Shown here: positions 12,301 through 25,434 of the stretch, one piece after another
Layout: each line of letters opens with the position of its first letter
Numbering within the stretch: position 1 is the first letter of the stretch
Source: Pezizomycotina sp. ARF18
Taxonomy: Eukaryota > Ascomycota
DNA length: 59,333 nucleotides
Direction of reading: 5' to 3'
NCBI GenBank assembly: GCA_002224055.1
Contig: AZLU01000045.1
Coordinates: forward strand, 114,992-174,324
Notes under the pieces: generated by a model
What the model saw: only the letters and a program-made list of their open reading frames with translations
The model's database searches: none
What the model was told of the DNA's origin: nothing
Made by a program: the position numbers and the translations under genes

Positions 12301-13031
12301 TCTGGAATGTAAGAACTGAAATCTGTTGCAAAGTCGTCGACCTGTGATGAAAAGACTATCAGATTACGCTGCAAGTCTACCATGGTCTTTGGCAAGCCGG
12401 GCAGGTATTTTGAGCTCTAGCGTACCTCTTCCTCTGGGTGCTCAGTCCACTGCAACGATCGTGCGTTCAGGAGCGTGGCCGTAATTCGACGAACACCGAC
12501 ATCGAGTTCATTTTGCTGTTTAGACTAGGTTAGCTTTCAAAAAGCCACTGAACAATCGTGTAGAGGAAGTAATGAGTAATCCCATCTTGCTTCCAGGGAG
12601 AGAATGAGAGAGGATCTGAGAGGCAGTGGGTTAAAGTACATTGTTTCTCCTGCGCTTACTCTCCCCCCTTGAAATTTGAGATTGAACGATTTGGATAAAC
12701 TCCAGAAATCCAGCTTCGGCAAAGTTTTTGTCCCCTTCCAGAGTAAAAGACTAGGTGTCGCAATGACTCCGTCAGTCAGTAAGAACAACATTCTATGACA
12801 TACAATGTAGATGTCATTGACTTACCTGTGAGGCCGGATTGAAAGTGCATTTTAAAGCCTTGTGATCGTCTCCTCGTTTTCTGTATAGTAGAAGGCACGA
12901 AAAAAGGAAAAGGTCAACGTTGATATAAATATCAAGTATTATAGGTGGCTATCCACATACTGGAACTCCCTGATGATGTCCTTGACGGCCAGCGGCGTGA
13001 ACTCGTAAATTGAGCGCCACGTCAACGCCAT
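9312..13031 (-). CDS. Uncharacterised multi-exon fungal protein with a KH-like segment
   Basis: Likely exons in order: MALTWRSIYEF to EFQ (13031-12961); KRGDDHKALKCTFNPASQ (12880-12826); QNELDVGVRRITATLLNARS (near 12520-12427); VDDFATDFSSYIPEDDETGG to RCEENF (near 12341-12065); TKLRNFTAKAGHLINNEDIN; NLDAEELCFQIRCKNDKN to FQTPEPRDWK (near 11850-11657). A Ser/Pro/Ala-rich disordered linker follows (about 11600-10700). The C-terminal part includes KLSKGIHMFSPLKAKKVTYS, DAETFEPTVYNEPTTMGDVY and LDFSIIRILCKRETVREFD, ending in DPEYH and a stop at 9312-9314. The segment GLYINSVWVDGEAKIGAF plus CERAVRKLERCEENF resembles a KH-type RNA-binding fold. The layout recalls conserved fungal proteins annotated only as a DUF (possibly DUF7905), but that is from memory. 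Frame changes occur in the linker. RNA binding is inference only. Confidence 0.6.
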
Positions 13032-14330
13032 TAATGGACCATGGCTGCAAGTTGGCGAGGGTGAAGGTTGAAACTAGCGCCTTCAACCTTCAATTTTCTA
13101 GATGTAGTGTGTATCGGTGTTGCTGTAGTGAGATTTTGCTACGTCCGAGTTCGCTCAAGCTAGATCGCCCAGGAAAGCAGCCGAGGATGGCATATACGGT
13201 GCTGATTTGTTTAAGCAGTATTCCTTCGAAAGCTCTCCTGTTCTAATTTTTGTCAAAAATTATGTCAGCTGCATCGTGCGAGGAAAATAAAGAAGTTGTT
13301 CAAGAATCAGGTAGGGTAAGTGAAGTGAAGCACAGTACTTGAGAGTCGGGGAACGGAACAAAACTTGGCGAAATACCTGGAGCTTCTCAGCTATTGGAGG
13401 AATGCCGAGAGATATATTATTAGAGCTGCAGTTCAATATCTTCTTTACTATAGTTCCATCCCTTCCTTGGAGCTACATAGGTTTAAGCACCTCCCCAATA
13501 TTTCTTACTGTTACTTTGAATTGTCGGGGTTCACTTGGTTGGTTGTAGATTAAGTGAAGAAGGAAATGAAGTGTAAGGAAATTAAATGGCGCTGCGAACT
13601 GAAATTTTTTTTTTTTCAAGAAAAAAAAAAAAAAAGGAAAAGAAAGAAAGTAATCAAATTTCTTTGTCAAGCTGTCTTATGCGTTGTTATTTTTGTAGTT
13701 TGTGAAAGGAATTTAAAAAGTCATTCAAGTTTTGTATAGTACTTAGGCAAACAGATAAAAAAAAAAAAAAAGGGCCTCCGTGTGTCGTGGAAGTTTGGCA
13801 GTGGAACAACAGAGAATACTTCTTGCTACGAGTTAAGTAGAACAATACTGAAACAAAGAGATAGAATGGAATTGAGAGAATCGCGTGAGGTACCCGTATT
13901 GAAAATTACTGTCCAATCAGCGTGCAGCAAGGAATCGCGTCTCCCATGCTTTGCGGCTCTTAAATATAGCTTAAATCTAGCTAAAACCTATACTATATAA
14001 AGAACATCAAATCTATATGCAATACGAAGGATGAAAGAAAAATACAATATATTTGATATATCTGAACTTGAAAAGAATTGCTCCGATAAAACGCCATGCT
14101 TGCTCTTTAAGAAAACTCCAATTAATATACAAATACGTTTGAATGAGGTGAGAAAAAAGTAGCCTGTTTAGAATCAAGAGGGGAAACAGAGAAGAAAAAT
14201 GAATGAGATATGTGTTTACAAATGGACAAAAAAGTTAAGAAAAAAACATAATTGGAGAAAAACAAAACATTAGAAGCAATATAACAAGGATATTTTGTAC
14301 ACGGCAGGAGAAAGAAGGAAGTTGAATATA
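13032..14330. other. Intergenic, AT-rich
   Basis: No gene is supported. It contains an oligo-T/oligo-A inverted stretch at 13605-13635 and AT-rich sequence towards the 3' end of TAF3. Short ORFs on both strands are low-complexity. Confidence 0.45.
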
Positions 14331-15296
14331 TCATGGCAAAGCCCAATCGACTTTATCGGCACCCTCGACGACGATAGGCTTTGGACCAGCATGTGTACCG
14401 AGAACGGTCCCTTTATACCGCTCCTCGTCGCCGGATTTTAGCTCTTTGTGTTTCAGTACTGCATTTTTGTGTACAAGCCATTAGTAAAAGTACCTTTCAT
14501 AGGGAAGAGAGTGAGATAAGAACAAAGAATGCGACAGGAGTCGGGTAACAAAGCTTTAGAAAGCAGAGGTTCCGAAGGTACTTACTGGTTAACCAATCGA
14601 CGACCTTCTTCGCAGGCGCCGTCCGGACTTCGCCACCCTCTGCTCCGTCCGGCGGTGGAGGAACGTCGGCGTCTTCGTCCTCTGCCAGGCCGACACCCGC
14701 TATCCTCCTCATCTCGGCCGGTATCGGTCCCTTCGCCCACTCTATAAACGCATCTACACCGCGGGTGTCGTCGCCATGGGGATCCTCAAATAACCTGATG
14801 GGCCGCAGCAAACCGAGGTGCTCCATCGCCGCCCTGGCGTCGTTGATTTCAATGTTCGTTCGGCCTGTAGAGTCTGCTATCGCGCGACAGGTAGCACGAG
14901 GAGGGTGATGTAACGTCCCATGATGTCTAAGATGAAGGTGAAGGTTAGTTAGGGAAATGGTAATTGAGTGATCTCAGCGCTCGGATTTGAAAGAAATCGC
15001 CTTTATTTGCTCTGGAACAAACTAGGTTGACTACTAGTAGGTGTTCGAAAGATAAAGATATACTGTGAAGGCATCTAATGCGCTTGGTCTTGCACCAGCA
15101 ATACCGGCATTTCGTAGCATTTGCGCCGCGCTTATGCGCAACACGGCGAAGAACAGGTTCTCTTCCATTTGATGATGAGGCTACAAGAGGAGCAAAGCTT
15201 TCGAAATTGAGACTTGAGGTTTTCCTTTTCAATTGCGTAGTTTCCCCGTTATCGTTGTATATTGGGACTTGATGTAGACGAAGGCTTACCACTCAT
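14331..15296 (-). CDS. TAF3: TFIID subunit 3 (histone-fold / bromodomain-associated protein)
   Basis: A subunit of the general transcription factor TFIID; the N-terminal histone fold pairs with Taf10 in known systems. The start at 15296 gives MS, then an intron (GTAAGC donor). Exon 2 reads ENLFFAVLRISAAQMLRNAG followed by IAGARPSALDAFT, the classical histone-fold opening of fungal Taf3/Taf8-like proteins. The next exon begins DIMGRYITLL, needs a one-base correction near 14890-14905, and continues CRAIADSTGRTNIEINDARA then MEHLGLLRPI. It is followed by GVDAFIEWAKGPIPAEMRRI, an acidic Pro-rich stretch and KKVVDWLTSKYL. The last exon reads VLKHKELKSGDEERYKGTVL and ends DKVDWALP with TGA at 14331. 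Separation from TAF8 rests on this C-terminal layout and is less certain than the histone fold itself. Confidence 0.78.
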
Positions 15297-16179
15297 TGCC
15301 TCCGTTTCATCGATATTTTGTGCGTTGTTTGTTTGGAAGGTTAGGATGATGAGAAGTCGATTGTCGTTGTATTATGGATGAAGTTGTCGGTGGTTTATTT
15401 AGAGGACAAGGGAGGGAGGATGAGTAAGGAAAAAGAAAAGAAAAAAAAAAAAAAAAGAAAAAGGTTTACAAAACCCGCGCGTCAAAAATTAAAAGCTCAA
15501 AAAAACATTATGCCAAGACGCCAAGCACAGCTAAATTCTGGTTCTCAAAGTTACACCTCACCCTTCTTGCTATAGTGAATATTTCATCATAGGTCAGACC
15601 CACACACACTGCACACTATTATCCAGACTCATCAAAAGAGGCGCGTTTCTTTTTTAGAAATAATTTTATCCCCCTTGCCCCATCTTCAACAGCTATTAGC
15701 AACAGTAGCAGTCGTTACGTTTAGTAGTATCAAATGTGGCGGGGAACAGCTGATAGATAGGAAAGAGGGGAGTGGGGGGATTCTAGATGAGTAATTATAT
15801 TTCAAAGCTGCAAGAGGAGAACTTGGCTAACTTATAGTCGATGAATCGGGTAGGCTCAGCCAGAGAGCTGCCAAGATTAGGGTTTCTGTGGTCGATGTTC
15901 GATGTTGCGCCGATAGTAAAACCTAGGCAAGGGCGGGCGACTTCCCTCCCTTACGCGACCTCTATCATTATAAAAGGTAGACATTATAGAAACAACTTTC
16001 CAATGAATTTGTCTTGATGAAGCGCAGAAGAGCTTAATTACCACCTCCACGTTTAGAGTTCAGAAAGTGCTACAGCGTTGGCGCCGTTCTGTTCCCTGAT
16101 CAACTTTGTCAAAATAGATGGACAAATCGAGTCGAGTCAAGGGTTCCCCTGCCATAAATAGGTCGGTCCTTGGGGGCTC

Positions 16180-16213
<34 letters not shown>

Positions 16214-16526
16214 GTCATTTATATAAGCGTCAAAAATGTTCCTGAATAGGTTTTTGTGCGGCGTGCAAGCCAGAAACCCAGAAAAGCGGAGGTCTCCACT
16301 TTCATCGAGTACCATTTGAGCCAGTGATTACTTACCATTTGTCTTCGAGATAACTTGGAGGATGAAGTAACCCTTGTATAGAATTACGCATATATTATTA
16401 TATAGGCGCTGCTATCTTAAAAATTAAAAGATTTATTCCTTTATATCGTTATCGGTATCTGCTCTGGAGATTTCGACCTTTCAGCCGGACGGCAGAAGGA
16501 GGAGCGGGAAGGCAACTGTTCAACAG

Positions 16527-16562
<36 letters not shown>

Positions 16563-17371
16563 GGGCAGGCCAAAAACGATTGACCCATTCATCCTCTTTT
16601 CCCTTCTCTCTCTCTATGTCTCTACTATTCTTCCTTATATATATCTGCCATTTCATCCTCTTATTAGCAGCTCTAGCGAACGGGTGTGGTAGTTTTTGAG
16701 ATGTCTCTCTCGGTGTTGTAGACAATGTAGAGTAGTGGTTAGTTACTATTATTCCTTTTTGCACACAACTCGACGAGGACCCAAGCGTATGGTTAACCCA
16801 ACCCGAAGGAATAAGAAAATATACCACCAGTAGTATTATTATTATTTATTATTGTTGTTAATCGAATTATATATCTTCCTCAGGGTATAATCGATTAAAG
16901 AAATATACTGAATACAGGCCTGTGCCTGGAAAAAGGGATGATTTACTGGTCAGCAGCGTCTATAAAAAGAGATCCGAAGAGGTTCTTCACAAGAGTAAAA
17001 GCAAAGCCGAAACAGATCTGACGATACTGTACTGAAATTATATATATATATATACGGTATCTTCCAACTACTTTGCTGAGCTACCGCCGCACCGCACCTA
17101 TTGCTTGCCCTCTCTTGCGAACTCCTTTCGGAGGTTTGTCATTTGATCTCCCCTGCAATAATAATATTAAATAATAGTACATTATTAGCCCAGAAATATA
17201 CACAAGTATATATCCTTCCTCTCGGTATATTATTAAGCATATATCTCTGCTTTTATTCTTGTTATTCACACTCTCTCTGACTTTCTCTCCCTTATATTAT
17301 CTTTCTTATTATCGTAGAAATTTGTCTTTCTTTCCTTTTTCCTCTCGAAAGGGAAGATAGAGATAGGTTTA

Positions 17372-17404
<33 letters not shown>

Positions 17405-18443
17405 CTAAGTCGGAGGTAAGAGAAACTTGAAAGTAGCGAGTGAGTGTCTTTCCTTACCTATTCAGAGATACTTATTATTTTTTCTTCTTCTCCTCACACA
17501 CTCTCACGTCCCATTACTTCCCTTCAGGTACCACACCACGCCCACCTCCGTATATACTATACTTTCTATACTTCTTTTTTACCTTTTTTTTTTTTTTTTA
17601 ATTTCTTAATTTGAAGTAACCTTTTTTTTTTTTTTTTTTTTTTTAAAATTTTATTATTATTATTATTTCCTCCCCTCTCTTCATTCCACGCTTAGAGGAG
17701 AAAGAAAATTTGACTTCCTCCTATAATCGCACAAAACACCATTCCCCCCCCCTTCTCCTCCATCTCCCTTTCTCCCCCAATCCTTCTCTTCCTCTTCAAT
17801 CACGACAAGGCCTTCAAACAGCTTTTTCTTTGTTTCGTCGCTTTCTTGTCGTTTCTTCAACTTGTTCTCGTCGCTTTTGGTCGTGTCTCGTATTATTCCT
17901 TTCTCGAGGTACATTCTTTTCCATACTCTAATACACGCGATGCATTGTTGAACGGCGATCGCAGAATGTGTATTTTTTCCCTTTTTTTCCCCCTTGACTA
18001 AATTTTTCTATTTCTTTTGAAGTGCCTCGTAAATCTTAACCACAATCCACCACCGCACGACGAGAAAAGGAGAAAATCAATAGAGAACCGGTGTATCTGC
18101 GACAGGAAATCTCGAAACGACGGAAGGCCAAGGACTCGAATGCGTGTGTGCGTGAACGGTTCCTCAGGACAAATCGAATAAAAACCGAAAAGGATCCTTT
18201 CTCTCTTTTTTTTCCCTCTTCGTTTCGAATTTCTTTCCTGATTGTCGCTCCACTCGCTGCCTCTATCTTCGCGCTGTGGAAGAGTTGCCAAACCCCACGT
18301 TCGATTTACCTGTTATTAAACGACTATTTAGAAGGATTGTTTCTTTTCTTAATTAGCAACCTGGGCGAGAGAGAGGGAAGAGAGCGTGTGTATATAGGGG
18401 TGGAGATTAGTTCGCAAGATCTGCTTAGGATAGGATCTGTGCG
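15297..18443. other. Long intergenic region with poly-T and microsatellites
   Basis: No gene is supported. It includes a run of about 31 T at 16182-16212, (AAT)n at 17371-17404, two T-runs at 17585-17643 and a pyrimidine-rich zone (17430-18300) that may form the promoter and leader of the downstream LRG1 gene. Short ORFs here are low-complexity. Confidence 0.45.
17371..17404. repeat. (AAT)n microsatellite
   Basis: About eleven consecutive AAT units. Confidence 0.9.
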
Positions 18444-21400
18444 ATGGCCACCGAACCAGAGGCTCGTCAACGTGACGCGCCGGGGAGGAAAATGAACCAC
18501 TACCTCAACTGCGAACAACTATCACCGCATCTTCGACAGGCTCACGAGCTCAGAAAGTTAACGAGGAGATCTCGCCACGATCACCTTCGGAACAGAACCG
18601 ACAACAGAAACTCTCTCCAACCAAGGAACCAAAGAGGATTTGTCGCAAATGCGGCCTACCACTGACCGGACAATTCGTGAGGGCTCTAAACGGCACATTT
18701 CACTTGGACTGCTTCAAATGCGAGTAAGTCGCACATTGCGGGCTCTTTTGGAAGATGAATCGTCTCTCTTGGATATTTTGTGTTGTTCCCTGACTTTTTT
18801 TGCCCTTTATTTTTTTTGGTTTCCCTTTCTTAGTTAGCGGGCGACTGACCAAGCTTGGCTCTTCTTTCGTTTGCCCTTATTGTTTCTCTCAACAGGACTG
18901 CCAGGTAATTGTGGCTCAGAAGTTTTTCCCGTCGATGATCCAGACGGCACAACTTATCCGTTGTGCGAAACCGATTACTTCAGACGGCTGGATCTCCTTT
19001 GCCATGCTTGCGGCTCTGCTCTTCGTGGGTCTTATATCACAGCTCTGGAGCGCAAATATCACATTGAGCATTTCACTTGCTGCGTTTGCCCAACGGTATT
19101 CGGCCCGCAAGATTCATATTATGAACATGATGGCCAGGTTTACTGCCATTACCACTACTCGACGCGATTTGCGGCTAGTGTCAAGGTTGCCAGACTGCAA
19201 TACTGAAGCAGTTTGTTGAGATCCTTAGGAATGGTGTGCAGCAACATTGGCATCCTGAATGCTACATGATCCACAAGGTATGCAATAATATATCCATATT
19301 GGGCGAAAGATGTTTAGTATTCACTTGACAGGGAAAAAAAAGATGGAGATGGAGAGAAGTGAGAAAGAAGGATAAATCAAGCGAAAACTTTTTGCAGACT
19401 CTGTTTCTTACCTTCTTCATATCCAATAATAGTTCTGGAGTGTTAAGCTCACTCCTGGTGAACCGCCAGAGCGACCGTATTTGGATGCCCAAGAAGCACA
19501 AAGACCAGACAACCCTCTGCTCGAAACTAGAACACAGGTCCGCAAATCGGAAGAGCTGATGGAACAGAAAGTGTACCGGATATGGAGCGTCCTATCGACT
19601 TCGAAGAATCGTCAGCAGCCAATATCAGTGATATGCTGCTGCATGTTAGTAATGGAGCTTACTTCGATGGGGTCTTGGTCGCTGAGAAGTTTATATGGCA
19701 TGTTGAAATTCTATTTTCTTCAACCGATAATCTTGATAGTGAGTCGTATCACTGTGGAGGTGAAAGTAAGTCTCTGAACATATTTTTCTTTGTTTGATTT
19801 GATCCTTTTAATATTTTATTTTGGTATAGCCTCGTATCTTGGAATATTTTCTGCCTGTTTGTTTAAAGGGGAAAAATAAAAATAAAAAATAAAATTTTTT
19901 TAACATTTAATCGGAAGGCCGAAGAATGGTGCGGAAGGAGACGGAAATATATTTGTTTTTCATTTATTCGTATGTTCTATATGCTATGTTGACGATAAGT
20001 TAGCTAACCGACGGGTTCGATCTTGTTGTAGCTTTGTCGTATTCTCGTGAAGCGAAGCTGCTTTGCAAGAAGATTGTAGCATTTTTCACTCTTCTCTCGA
20101 AGTCACAGGAAACCGAGTTAGAAAGCTGGGAGTTACTCAAGAACTCCTTTCACTTGTTACTGGTCTTGCCCACTACCTGAAATTATTAATCAGGATCAGC
20201 TTGCAAGGGCGCTAAAGCTGGTATGTTTATGCCTATCCATATGGCCCATATACTTGGGCTATTCATCAGAGAACACTTGCCAATATAAAAATCAGGAACG
20301 CGACTTCCAACGGCCACAGGCACTAGACAACTTCCTTTTCGAACTCTCTGATCTACAGGCAGCCAAAGAGAAACGGGAGTCGTTGACATTCACGCGCTAG
20401 CGCGCGCCTTGCTGACCTCAATTCCGACCTTTGCGTTCGGTGTCAAAACACCATTGAGGACGAGTGTGTTATGTTGGAGAGAGAAGATGCATGTTGTTTG
20501 TTTCACATGCGATAACTGTGCTAGGGATTTACGACAAAGTCTGAACGATGCCCGCTGGTCAAACACTGCCACAGAATTTTGTGCAGTAGCTGTGTATCTC
20601 AAAGAATCGACGCTGTGCCTGGGTTTGAGCATGTTACGAAGTTGAGACAATACGTTTATCTGCTTCGTGTCGCCCTCGCAAGGCTTCTCAACATGCTGCG
20701 AGAAGGTGGGGCCCTACCACACACATCAGGTATGTCTTGTGTTTCAAATATACCTGTTTTTACACATATAACTCATTATTGCGCGCTAACACAATCCTTA
20801 GACGATCCAAATCTAGCAGTTATGATTCGTCAAACAACTTGGGCGAACCTGCGCTATTGCGTTCCGAGTCTCGATCCAAGTCTTATGGCGGAGAGCATGC
20901 AGAGAGTTTATCTAATACGATCAGTGATGTGCGAAGGCTGCGCTCCCAACGTTTGAACGCCGGCTTGGCCAGCACGGGAAGGAAAGCCAGGCAGTCCCGA
21001 CTTATTGAGGGACCCAGGCGGACATGATAGGAGCGGGCTCTCCCGGATGGAAGACCCTCAGGGACGCGGACAGCAGAGGTTCCGCATAATCGAGGATCGT
21101 GATCAAAATGGAGACGCAGTTAACGAGCTGACATTCGGAGACGAGAAGACGCTCACTCTAGATGATATTCCTCGGATTGCGGCCACAGAGCAGGCACGCG
21201 AACTGCGACCAAATGCTTTCAAACATAGGACGTCAGGCTTCGGTATTCCCAGCGGCGTTCTACCCGGAAAGCTTATTAACGGTCATCAGCGCGAGATGTC
21301 CGGAGACGGTTCTCGTTCACCAATAGCACAGCCCAGGCCCAAGCGCTACTTCTCTGAACTCTCCGCTATTGATTACTTTATTGTCCGGGCATGTGGCGTG

Positions 21401-22993
21401 TATAATGATGTTGCCTTTAGTAGAGGACCACTTTAATATGGAGGACCTTCTAAGTCTTATCGAGCGCACCGGAAAGCCGACGTTTTGGGATAAATTCGGG
21501 AAAGCTTTCAACAAAGACGGCAAGAAGCAGAACAAGAAGAAAACTGGTTAGTGATTGGACAAAGATTCCATTGTCACTTAAACACTTAACTTTACTTGTA
21601 AAGAATCATACTAACCCGTTATTCTAGGTGTTTTTGGGATTCCTTTGGAAGTGCTTGTCGAAAGGACGGCGCTGACACCTCACAAGGTGTCGGCCCTGGC
21701 ACTCTTCGTGTTCCTGCTATAATTGATGACACTATTGCGGCTATGAAGCAGATGGGTAAGCCAAAGCTCTACCCTAAATACGATATATACATTTTCGAGA
21801 ATACTTTTCTGATATGTCACAACAGACATGTCGGTGGAAGGAGTCTTCCGCAAAAATGGCAATATTCGTCGTCTCAAGGAAATGGCCAATACCTTTGATA
21901 ACGGCGAGAACTTGGATCTGGCCTCTGAAGGCCTGTGCAGTGGCAGCTCTCCTCAAGCGTTCCTGCGTGACCTCCCGGATCCGCTCCTCACGTATAAGCT
22001 ACATCGCCTCTTTATTACGGCCATGAGTAAGTTATAAGATATACCGATTTGAAGGCTCACCAAACGGAAGAATAGTAGCTGACGTCGTGTATAGAATTAC
22101 CGGACGAGGATAAAAAGAGGCGTGTCCTACATTTGACATGCTGCTTGCTTCCAAAGGCGCATCGTGATTCTGCCGAGGTTTTGTTTTCATTCCTCAACTG
22201 GGTTGCTTCGTTTTCGCACATTGATGAGGATTTCTGGAAGCAAGATGGATTACACAACCTGGCAACGGTCATGGCTCCCAACGTGCTCCTTCCGAAAACG
22301 ACAATGCCAGGAATGGATGAAAGCTTGCTGGCAATTGAAGTTGTTCACACTCTTATCCTCTATAACGATCAGATGAGTGAGGTAAGTTCAATATTTTGAT
22401 TTTTTTTTAAGCCGAATACCTAAAACGGCTCGGATATGATGCTAAGTTTTTCTCCTTGCAATCAGGTGCCGGAGGATCTTGGAGTATAATTCATGACTCC
22501 AATCTCTTCGCTACGAGCGCCGAACTCACGACGAAAGATATTTTGAAGCGGTATCAAGAATACTCCAAGCAGCCGCCTCCTACGAGGCCATATCTTTCGC
22601 CGGGTATGTCCAACAACTCCCCTCCACGGTCGAAGGAAGGTCGTGCGCCACCCCGTGTTTCATAGGGTCGACAACGAGCCGGCGACAGGAGGAAACCAAG
22701 CGTGGTCAAATGAATCGTCCGTAAAGCACGTGAACACACCACCCGCACCCCTTCCACAAAGTCTCAACGCTCCAAATTACCAGAACGGCAACGGGAGCTT
22801 TGATGTTCCTAGTGGAGGTGAAAATCACGGGCTTGGGATCAACGCGAGTCCCAGAATTATCGACCACACCGACCCGCCGCTTATGAAGGTCAGCAGTATT
22901 CTCAGTCGAATTGGAACGATGCAAGCGCTACTCCACGCCAACCACAGCCGAGCATGGGTGTCACCGGTGCAGGCTAGTGGTCTGAGCTTGTGA
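18444..22993 (+). CDS. LRG1: LIM-domain Rho GTPase-activating protein
   Basis: Switches off Rho1-type GTPases; in yeast Lrg1 restrains cell-wall glucan synthesis and growth signalling. A first LIM finger reads CRKCGLPLTGQFVRALNG then TFHLDCFKC (18637-18720), with the C-x2-C...H-x2-C spacing. After an intron, two more follow: VDDPDG, PLCETDYFRRLDLLCHACG, ALERKYHIEHFTCCVC and CQGCQTAILKQFVEILRNG up to WHPECYMIHK (18905-19278). A central helical part has YRIWSVLS, ISDMLLHVSNGAYFDGVLVA (19570-19770). A fourth LIM-like Cys cluster lies near 20430-20600. The RhoGAP domain (21628-22382) has VFGIPLEVLVERT, the arginine-finger segment SVEGVFRKNGNIRRLKEM, FLRDLPDPLLTYKLH and LATVMAPNVLLPK. The tail is Ser/Pro/Asn-rich; the true stop may be 22664 or 22993. 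One-base frame breaks occur at about 18930 and 19178, and near the N-terminus, so the start is uncertain. Confidence 0.88.
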
Positions 22994-23904
22994 AACGCTT
23001 CAGAAAATATTTCCCCCGAAATAATTAAACTACCCTGATTCTCCTTCATCTTTTTCGTCTGCTTAGCGACCGTTTGTTATAACCCCATATGCATTAATGA
23101 TCCCGCTCTACATTCCCTTATCCGCTTCCTTTTATAATTAAACATTAGTGGCTCGTTAGATACGTATTATATTATTACCATTTTCCCCTCGTCCCCTGGG
23201 TGTGTTCGTTTCTACTCGATTCCTCGTCCCCCCCTTCTATCCTTCTCTTAACACCTCAGCCTTCTTCACACCTTTTTTTTTCTAACTTCAACCAGTCTTG
23301 TATTACATTTCCATGCTGAAATTTATTAAGGTTTATTGTATTTGTTAAGTTTTTCTTTTCTCTTTCATCAACAGCCTTCAAAATTTGTCTTTATGAACTT
23401 GGGAAAAGATTCTTTTGTAGTTAGTACGTGCTTAATAACTGTCAATTAAGCGGAGTTGTTGTTAATTTACTTATATTATATCATTCACTTTCCCCTTACC
23501 TTTCTTGTATGCACTTCTATCGCTTTTTGATCTGCTTACGAGTCTTCTATACTAAACTTCACTATTCTTTCTCTTTCATTTCGAGTAAATTCTTTTCTTC
23601 TCTTCTCTCGTAGGCTTGTTCTCTATGACAAACCTCCTCTTTCTTCTACTCTTTAAAAAAAATCTTTTTTTGTAATGTATATTTATTCCATATCTCCAGG
23701 TTCCATAACCCACCGATCAGACCTTTCGTTTACGGCATTTTTACTTATTTATCTATTAATTGTTCTTGAAGAAAATTAAAACGGGATCTAGCTAGGTTTT
23801 ATCTATATCTACATTCGTTTTCTCCTTTCTTCTCCTGTTATATTTCTATGTTTCTCGCTCAAATTTAACAAAAAAAAACCTCTTTTATTTAGGCTGTGCG
23901 GCGA

Positions 23905-23935
<31 letters not shown>

Positions 23936-24592
23936 TTTATTTTTATTTTTAAAAGTCGCACATCTGTTATAGCTATTATAACTTACTTGCCTTACCTTCA
24001 TTTTTTTCTCGTGCCATAGGTATGCAGAAGTAACGTTGATATCCAAATTCCAAGTTCTTTTCTCGCTGGTCAATCGATTTACAACCGTGTCTGTCAAGAA
24101 TATGTGATAATGATGTTAGAAGTTAATTCTCACAGCTTTAACTGAACTACCCACTAGACTATCGAAGTAGAACAAATATACGCAAATTTTGTATTTTAGA
24201 GCTATTATATTCAAGAACCTGGTATAAACAGTCAAAGTCGGTTCGGTTCATAAAAGCTCTAGCTAGGCATATACAAGTAACTTAATAAATAAATTCTCGT
24301 AGACAGGATTTCATCATATTACAAGAGCTATAGGTCCTAGTCTTCACCTTGAACTGTAGAATTGCATTGTCGTATTCCTCCGATAATTATATATATATCA
24401 AACACATTGAAAGATATACTCCATGTGCAAAGTAAATGGTTTTTTTAACGATATATACAAAACGTATCTAGACGTGCGTAAGAAGAACAGTGATCTTAAC
24501 ATGACCGAAGCTTCCATACTTTTTTTTTTTTTATCTCTTCTAAATATGGACTACAAAAAATCTTACAAACTTCTTTCTCCTCCAATCCATCA
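22994..24592. other. AT-rich intergenic region
   Basis: No gene is supported. It probably contains the LRG1 3' end. A TTTTTA-type repeat occupies about 23906-23951. Otherwise I see only pyrimidine-rich low-complexity DNA. Confidence 0.45.
23906..23951. repeat. (TTTTTA)n-like simple repeat
   Basis: Seven or eight imperfect TTTTTA/TTTTA units in a row. Confidence 0.85.
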
Positions 24593-25434
24593 TTACGCCG
24601 AAACCCTTTGCTCAGCCTCCACGCCACCCTGCACCTCCAAATCAACCTCCACCTTTCCATCCGCATCAACACTCTTCAGCACCGTCCCGTAGCCTCCGCG
24701 ACCTCAGGCTTCTTAACCTCCAACTCACAGATCCTCAGGACCGTATACCTATGCTTACTCTTCACCGTCTTCACCCTCCTCTGCCTCCTCTTCGTCTTCT
24801 CCTTAAACCTCATCGGCTCCCCCGTAATCTCCACAACCCTCGCGCGGCACGTGAATAACCTCCCGTCGACGTATGGATCTCCTTTTATCGTGAAATCTCT
24901 GGACCCGATCGTCGTAGCGTGCGTTAGCCGGAGTATTTCCCCTGCTTTACATAGCACTGATTGCTCGGAGATGTTTCGGGGTGGTATAAAAGCGACGGTA
25001 GGGTTATGGTATCGCCGACGGTAACGAGGTAGGGAAATCCGTGGATGTGGATCGTGACGTAGTACGGCGGTTGCAGGAGGATCGAAGTTAAATGCTCCCG
25101 TACCGACGGTGCAGCTCCGTCGTCGGAACTGAAGCTTTAATAGGAAGTGTTTGTGGTAGTGAAGGTGATTGTAGAGCGATGGCTTTGTTACCCTTCGGCG
25201 GTAACGGGGCGCACCGTGCTTGCGGATGCGGCGGGGCGCGGGGGCTTCGGGGTTTTTCGGCGCGGCCGATTTGGGGGGCCGGGTTGGATGCGAAGCGCTG
25301 CTGCTGCGCTAGGAGCTGTAAGGGGAAGTAGTAGCGGGCGGTACGGGGCCGCGCTGGTAAGCATAGCCGCGGTGTCAGGAAGGGCAGAGGAGTGCCGACG
25401 AGACCGCTCGCTGGAGGAGGCGGCAGTGTGCCAT
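24593..25434 (-). CDS. MRPL49: Mitochondrial large ribosomal subunit protein bL21m (Mrpl49-like)
   Basis: A protein of the mitochondrial large ribosomal subunit. The start at 25434 opens MAHCRLLQRAVSSALLCPS, a basic stretch that fits a mitochondrial presequence. A low-complexity Ala/Pro region follows. The conserved bL21 part reads QPPYYVTIHIHGFPYLVTVG then DTITL, and, after a one-base frame change near 25010, AFIPPRN and GEILRLTHATTIGSRDFTIK. Next come YVDGRLFTCRARVVEITGEP, KEKTKRRQRRVKTVKSKHRY and VLRICELEVKK. A further frame change near 24690 lets the C-terminus continue TVLKSVDADGKVEVDLEVQG and end at TAA 24593-24595; without it the ORF stops at 24676. Divergently transcribed from NSA2, with about 420 bases between the starts. 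Confidence 0.8.

Noticed and set aside
16182-16212. Long poly-T/poly-A runs as retroposon (SINE/LINE) tails
   Set aside because: The flanks of the many runs share no common sequence and no target duplications were seen, so they look like independent homopolymer expansions.
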